Assembly: GCA_002477955.1 (NCBI GenBank)
Contig: DLLE01000037.1
Location: 13,609 to 21,156 of the forward strand
Direction: 5' to 3'
Source: Treponema sp. UBA7570
GTDB lineage: Bacteria; Spirochaetota; Spirochaetia; Treponematales; Treponemataceae
Length of the DNA stretch: 7,548 nt
Shown here in pieces: positions 5,378 through 7,548 of the stretch (within the stretch, counting starts at the first letter, position 1; every line of letters starts with the position of its first letter). The position numbers were made by a program, and so were the translations under genes. The notes beneath the pieces are model-generated. The model did no database searches. It worked only from the letters and a program-made list of their open reading frames with translations, and had not been told where the DNA came from.

Positions 5378-6412
5378 ATGGATATGCAGATGAACTTTGT
5401 TCGCAAGCTTCCAGTTCCGGCTGAATTAAAAAAACAGTTTCCGCTCGGAGAAGAAGTTGCAAAAATTAAAGAAGCACGCGATCAGATTATAAAAAATATT
5501 TTTGAAGGCAAGGACGGCCGCTTTTTGCTGATTATCGGTCCATGTTCTGCCGACAACGAAACTGCCGTTCTCGACTACATGAACCGCCTTGTAAAAGTTC
5601 AGGAAAAGGTTAAGGACAAGATTTTTATTATTCCGCGCGTATACACAAACAAGCCGCGCACAAAAGGAACTGGCTATAAAGGCATGCTGCATCAGCCTGA
5701 CCCGACAAAAGGCGAGGATATGCTTGCAGGAATTATTGCAATCCGCGAAATGCACACACGCGTTGTAAAAGAAACTGGCTTTACATGCGCCGAAGAAATG
5801 CTCTATCCGGAAAATCACCGTTATCTTTCTGACTTGCTCGCTTACGTTGCAGTCGGCGCCCGTTCAGTCGAAGACCAGCTGCACAGAATTGTCGGAAGCG
5901 GCGTTGGAATTCCAGTCGGAATGAAAAACCCGACTTCGGGCGACATTTCCGTAATGATGAATTCAATCACAGCGGCTCAGGCGCATCAGAAATTCTTGTA
6001 CCGTGGCTGGGAAGTAACGACAGACGGAAATCCCCTCGCGCATGCAATTTTGCGCGGATATGTAGATGCTTACGGCCGGGCTCATGCAAATTATCATTAC
6101 GAAGATTTGCGCGCGCTGATTGACGCTTATGCCGAATCAAAGCTTCAAAATCCTGCTGTAATCGTAGACTGCAACCATTCAAATTCCGGCAAAAAATATC
6201 TCGAGCAGATAAGAATTTCAAAAGACGTAATCCATAGCTGCCATTCGTCTGAAGACATAAAAAAAATTGTAAAAGGACTTATGATTGAAAGTTATCTCGA
6301 AGACGGCGCGCAGGCAATTGGCGACGGAGTTTATGGAAAATCAATCACCGATCCTTGTCTTGGCTGGGAAAAAACCGAAAAACTGATCTACGACCTGGCA
6401 GATTATCTGTAA
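5378..6412 (+). CDS. aroG: 3-deoxy-7-phosphoheptulonate (DAHP) synthase, type I (AroG/AroF/AroH class), 344 aa
   Basis: This cytoplasmic enzyme condenses phosphoenolpyruvate and erythrose 4-phosphate to DAHP, the committed first step of the shikimate pathway to aromatic amino acids. Landmarks match the E. coli-type enzyme in order: GPCS (54-57), PRVYTNKPRTKGTGYKG (86-102), GARSVEDQLHR (160-170), GMKNPTSGDI (181-190), DCNHSNSGKK (264-273), MIESYLEDG (302-310) and GKSITDPCLGW (320-330). By alignment to E. coli, metal ligands would be C56, H267, E304 and D325. The length (344 against about 350) and the N-terminal extension before the barrel fit the feedback-regulated subclass, but which aromatic amino acid inhibits it cannot be told, so the symbol is a class label. 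The gene has its own promoter and no adjacent shikimate genes, so it is probably monocistronic. Repeat copy 4 and a strong terminator follow. Confidence 0.95.
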   Translation: MDMQMNFVRKLPVPAELKKQFPLGEEVAKIKEARDQIIKNIFEGKDGRFLLIIGPCSADNETAVLDYMNRLVKVQEKVKDKIFIIPRVYTNKPRTKGTGYKGMLHQPDPTKGEDMLAGIIAIREMHTRVVKETGFTCAEEMLYPENHRYLSDLLAYVAVGARSVEDQLHRIVGSGVGIPVGMKNPTSGDISVMMNSITAAQAHQKFLYRGWEVTTDGNPLAHAILRGYVDAYGRAHANYHYEDLRALIDAYAESKLQNPAVIVDCNHSNSGKKYLEQIRISKDVIHSCHSSEDIKKIVKGLMIESYLEDGAQAIGDGVYGKSITDPCLGWEKTEKLIYDLADYL

Positions 6413-6422
6413 TTTTTGTATT

Positions 6423-6511
6423 CTGGCAAGCTTTCCGTACTTCCGCGTCTTTGCGCTCCATCGTTTTGCAAAGCAAAACGACGCCTTCGGCGGTACTCCA
6501 ATCCCTGCCGC
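6423..6511 (+). repeat. GC-rich intergenic repeat, copy 4
   Basis: This divergent copy shares CTTTCCGTACTTCCGCG then TTTGCGCTCCATCG with copy 1, and ends TCCAATCCCTGCCGC, the counterpart of the GGGATTG end of copy 2. Its variable centre holds the perfect stem TCGTTTTGC-aaa-GCAAAACGA (6461-6481), followed by CGCC-TTC-GGCG (6482-6492). It lies between the DAHP synthase stop and its terminator and would be part of the 3' untranslated region. Confidence 0.68.
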
Positions 6512-6543
6512 AAAAATTGAATAAAAAATATTAGATTTTGTTA

Positions 6544-6589
6544 AAAAAAAGGTTAAAATTTTATACAAATGAAATTTTAACCTTTTTTT
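6544..6589 (+). terminator. Strong intrinsic terminator after the DAHP synthase gene
   Basis: AAAAAAAGGTTAAAATTT (6544-6561) pairs perfectly with AAATTTTAACCTTTTTTT (6572-6589), an 18-bp stem with a 10-nt loop ending in a T-run. The A-run on the other side would make it work in both directions. Its right arm runs directly into the next promoter. Confidence 0.82.
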
Positions 6590-6591
6590 AA

Positions 6592-6600
6592 TGTTATAAT
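6592..6600 (+). promoter_or_regulatory. Extended -10 promoter giving a probable leaderless mRNA
   Basis: TG-T-TATAAT (6592-6600) is a perfect extended -10, identical to the one before the DAHP synthase gene. The expected start, about 7 nt downstream, falls at 6606-6608, on the ATG at 6607. Any -35 would lie in the terminator arm (6572-6577, AAATTT) and does not match the consensus. Confidence 0.65.
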
Positions 6601-6606
6601 GTCATT

Positions 6607-7443
6607 ATGAAATCTGTAAAAGAAATGTCGGTTGACCAAAAATTGGTTCAGCTTGCAAAAGAAATAATTGAGCTTACACCCGAAAAAGACGAGCTTCCGC
6701 TCAAAGTAATCGAAATTTTAATCAACGATGAAGAAGTGCAGGCGATTCAGGATTATGCAAATACTGTTTCGATTGTCCGGCTTGGCTTTAACGACCATGG
6801 GCCTGTTCATATGCGCACAGTTTGCCGCAACGCGCTCAAAATGCTTAAAATTCTCTATACTTGCGGCATAAAGACCAGCCTCGAAAATGAGAATGCCGGA
6901 AGTTTTTCTGACAGCGTAACGGCAGTTGTAATTGCAAGTTTTTTTCACGATTTTGGAATGACGATCGGCAGACAGGACCATGAGCTTTATTCAGGAATTC
7001 TTGCATTCAATATGATAGAAAGAATTTTAAAAACTGTGCTTCCAGAATCAAAAGACTTGAACCGACGGGTTATAATCCGTTCCATGGCTCTTGAAGGAAT
7101 TCTTGGCCACATGGGAACAAGAAAAATTCATTCTATAGAAGCCGGCCTGATTCTTATTGCCGACGGTTGCGACATGACAAAGGGACGCGCGCGAATTCCT
7201 ATGGAAATGAATTCAAAACCGTCTGTTGGCGATATTCACAAGTATTCTGCAAATTCGATCGAAAAAGTAAAAATTCTTCAAGGCAAAGAAAAGCCGATAA
7301 AAATCGAAGTGCACATGAGCGCTGACGTTGGATTTTTTCAAATTGAAGAAGTTCTTCTGCAAAAAATAAACAACAGTCCGGCAAAAAACCTTGTGGAGCT
7401 GTTTGCAAGCGTTGAAGGGCAGGACGAAAAGCAATATTTATAA
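6607..7443 (+). CDS. HD-superfamily metal-dependent phosphohydrolase, 278 aa
   Basis: This is a predicted cytoplasmic phosphohydrolase; its substrate is unknown. Visible motifs are NDHGPVHMRTV (62-72, H64 and H68), the name-giving HD pair H114-D115 in FFHDFG, H125 in QDHELYSG, GHMG (167-170) and ADGCDMTKGRARIP (185-198, D186 and D189). They supply the His/Asp ligand set of an HD metal site. The C-terminal part (about 205-256, with SANSIEK and VGFFQIEEVLLQKI) resembles a conserved tail I recall from a family of predicted HD phosphohydrolases in archaea and deep-branching bacteria; that match is from memory. There is no membrane segment or second catalytic domain. No Shine-Dalgarno precedes the ATG, and the promoter lies so close that the mRNA is probably leaderless. 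A downstream in-frame ATG at 6625 with a weak AAAAGAA before it is the alternative start (272 aa). Confidence 0.88.
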   Translation: MKSVKEMSVDQKLVQLAKEIIELTPEKDELPLKVIEILINDEEVQAIQDYANTVSIVRLGFNDHGPVHMRTVCRNALKMLKILYTCGIKTSLENENAGSFSDSVTAVVIASFFHDFGMTIGRQDHELYSGILAFNMIERILKTVLPESKDLNRRVIIRSMALEGILGHMGTRKIHSIEAGLILIADGCDMTKGRARIPMEMNSKPSVGDIHKYSANSIEKVKILQGKEKPIKIEVHMSADVGFFQIEEVLLQKINNSPAKNLVELFASVEGQDEKQYL

Positions 7444-7452
7444 ATTTTAGTT

Positions 7453-7480
7453 AAAAAAACTACTTTTGTAGTTTTTTTTT
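7453..7480 (+). terminator. Intrinsic terminator after the HD phosphohydrolase gene
   Basis: AAAAAAACTAC (7453-7463) pairs with GTAGTTTTTTT (7468-7478) around a TTTT loop, with more Ts to 7480. It lies 10 nt after the stop codon. The symmetrical A and T runs suggest it can act in both directions. Confidence 0.82.
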
Positions 7481-7501
7481 GACAAAATGCCGAATTTTGT
7501 A

Positions 7502-7530
7502 TTGCAAAAAACGGTTTGAAAATTTATCAT
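7502..7530 (+). promoter_or_regulatory. Weak promoter candidate for a gene beyond the window
   Basis: TTGCAA (7502-7507), a 17-bp spacer and TATCAT (7525-7530) make a possible promoter directed out of the window. No start codon or ribosome binding site is visible in the remaining 18 bases, so this is only a candidate. Confidence 0.2.
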
Positions 7531-7548
7531 AGGCTCATAGGCTCATAG
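7525..7548. repeat. 8-bp tandem repeat (GCTCATAG) cut by the window end
   Basis: TATCATAG is followed by two exact GCTCATAG units, the last ending at the final base of the window. The array may continue; only 24 bases are visible. Confidence 0.5.

Noticed and set aside
7479..7500. Perfect TTGACA at 7479-7484 as a promoter -35, and the ACAAAAT/ATTTTGT palindrome after it
   Set aside because: No -10 lies at 16-18 bp, and the hexamer overlaps the T-run of the terminator; the short AT-rich palindrome alone is not informative.
1..7548. CRISPR array, phage or transposase genes, toxin-antitoxin pair, tRNA or rRNA
   Set aside because: No spaced direct repeats, no such protein motifs and no tRNA-like cloverleaf were seen; all larger open frames are explained by the seven genes.

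Overview
The window reads as ordinary, gene-dense, AT-rich bacterial chromosome. Strong Shine-Dalgarno sites (AGGAGG, GGAGG), an AT-rich coding style and GC-rich intergenic repeats suggest a Treponema-like spirochete. That assignment is an impression from codon usage and family resemblance, not a proven identification. Seven complete protein genes are present; no rRNA, tRNA, CRISPR array or transposase gene was seen.

Left part (1-3860). An inverted pair of short repeats (14-89) precedes a GntR-type regulator gene (198-857, +). Facing it tail to tail is a three-gene methionine-type ABC importer unit on the minus strand, in the order metQ (2775-3629), metN (1596-2627), metI (952-1599). metN and metI overlap by 4 bp. 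The solute-binding lipoprotein departs from the usual MetQ ligand-pocket residues at two places, so the transported compound may not be free methionine.

Centre (3780-5217). The importer unit diverges from an M20D-type metallo-amidohydrolase gene (4000-5217, +). The intergenic region holds two near-identical 20-bp operator-like dyads (ACCTA-N9-TAGGT) in mirror orientation, 50 bp centre to centre. Each covers the -35 element of one of two overlapping divergent promoters. The simplest model is a co-regulated module: the importer brings in an N-acylated or otherwise conjugated (perhaps sulfur) amino acid and the amidohydrolase releases the amino acid in the cytoplasm. The GntR protein is a candidate but unproven controller. 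The amidohydrolase mRNA would have a long leader with three hairpins.

Right part (5218-7548). A type I DAHP synthase gene (first step of the shikimate pathway, 5378-6412, +) has its own extended -10 promoter. It is followed by a strong intrinsic terminator. Directly against that terminator sits a promoter whose expected transcription start falls on the ATG of an HD-superfamily phosphohydrolase gene (6607-7443, +), so that mRNA is probably leaderless. A second strong terminator ends it, and the window closes in an 8-bp tandem repeat.

Four copies of one GC-rich, hairpin-forming intergenic repeat family (863-958, 2646-2758, 3659-3776, 6423-6511) sit between these genes. They share an AGGGATTG-like terminal motif. 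One copy supplies the stop codon of metI, and two lie inside the importer transcription unit.
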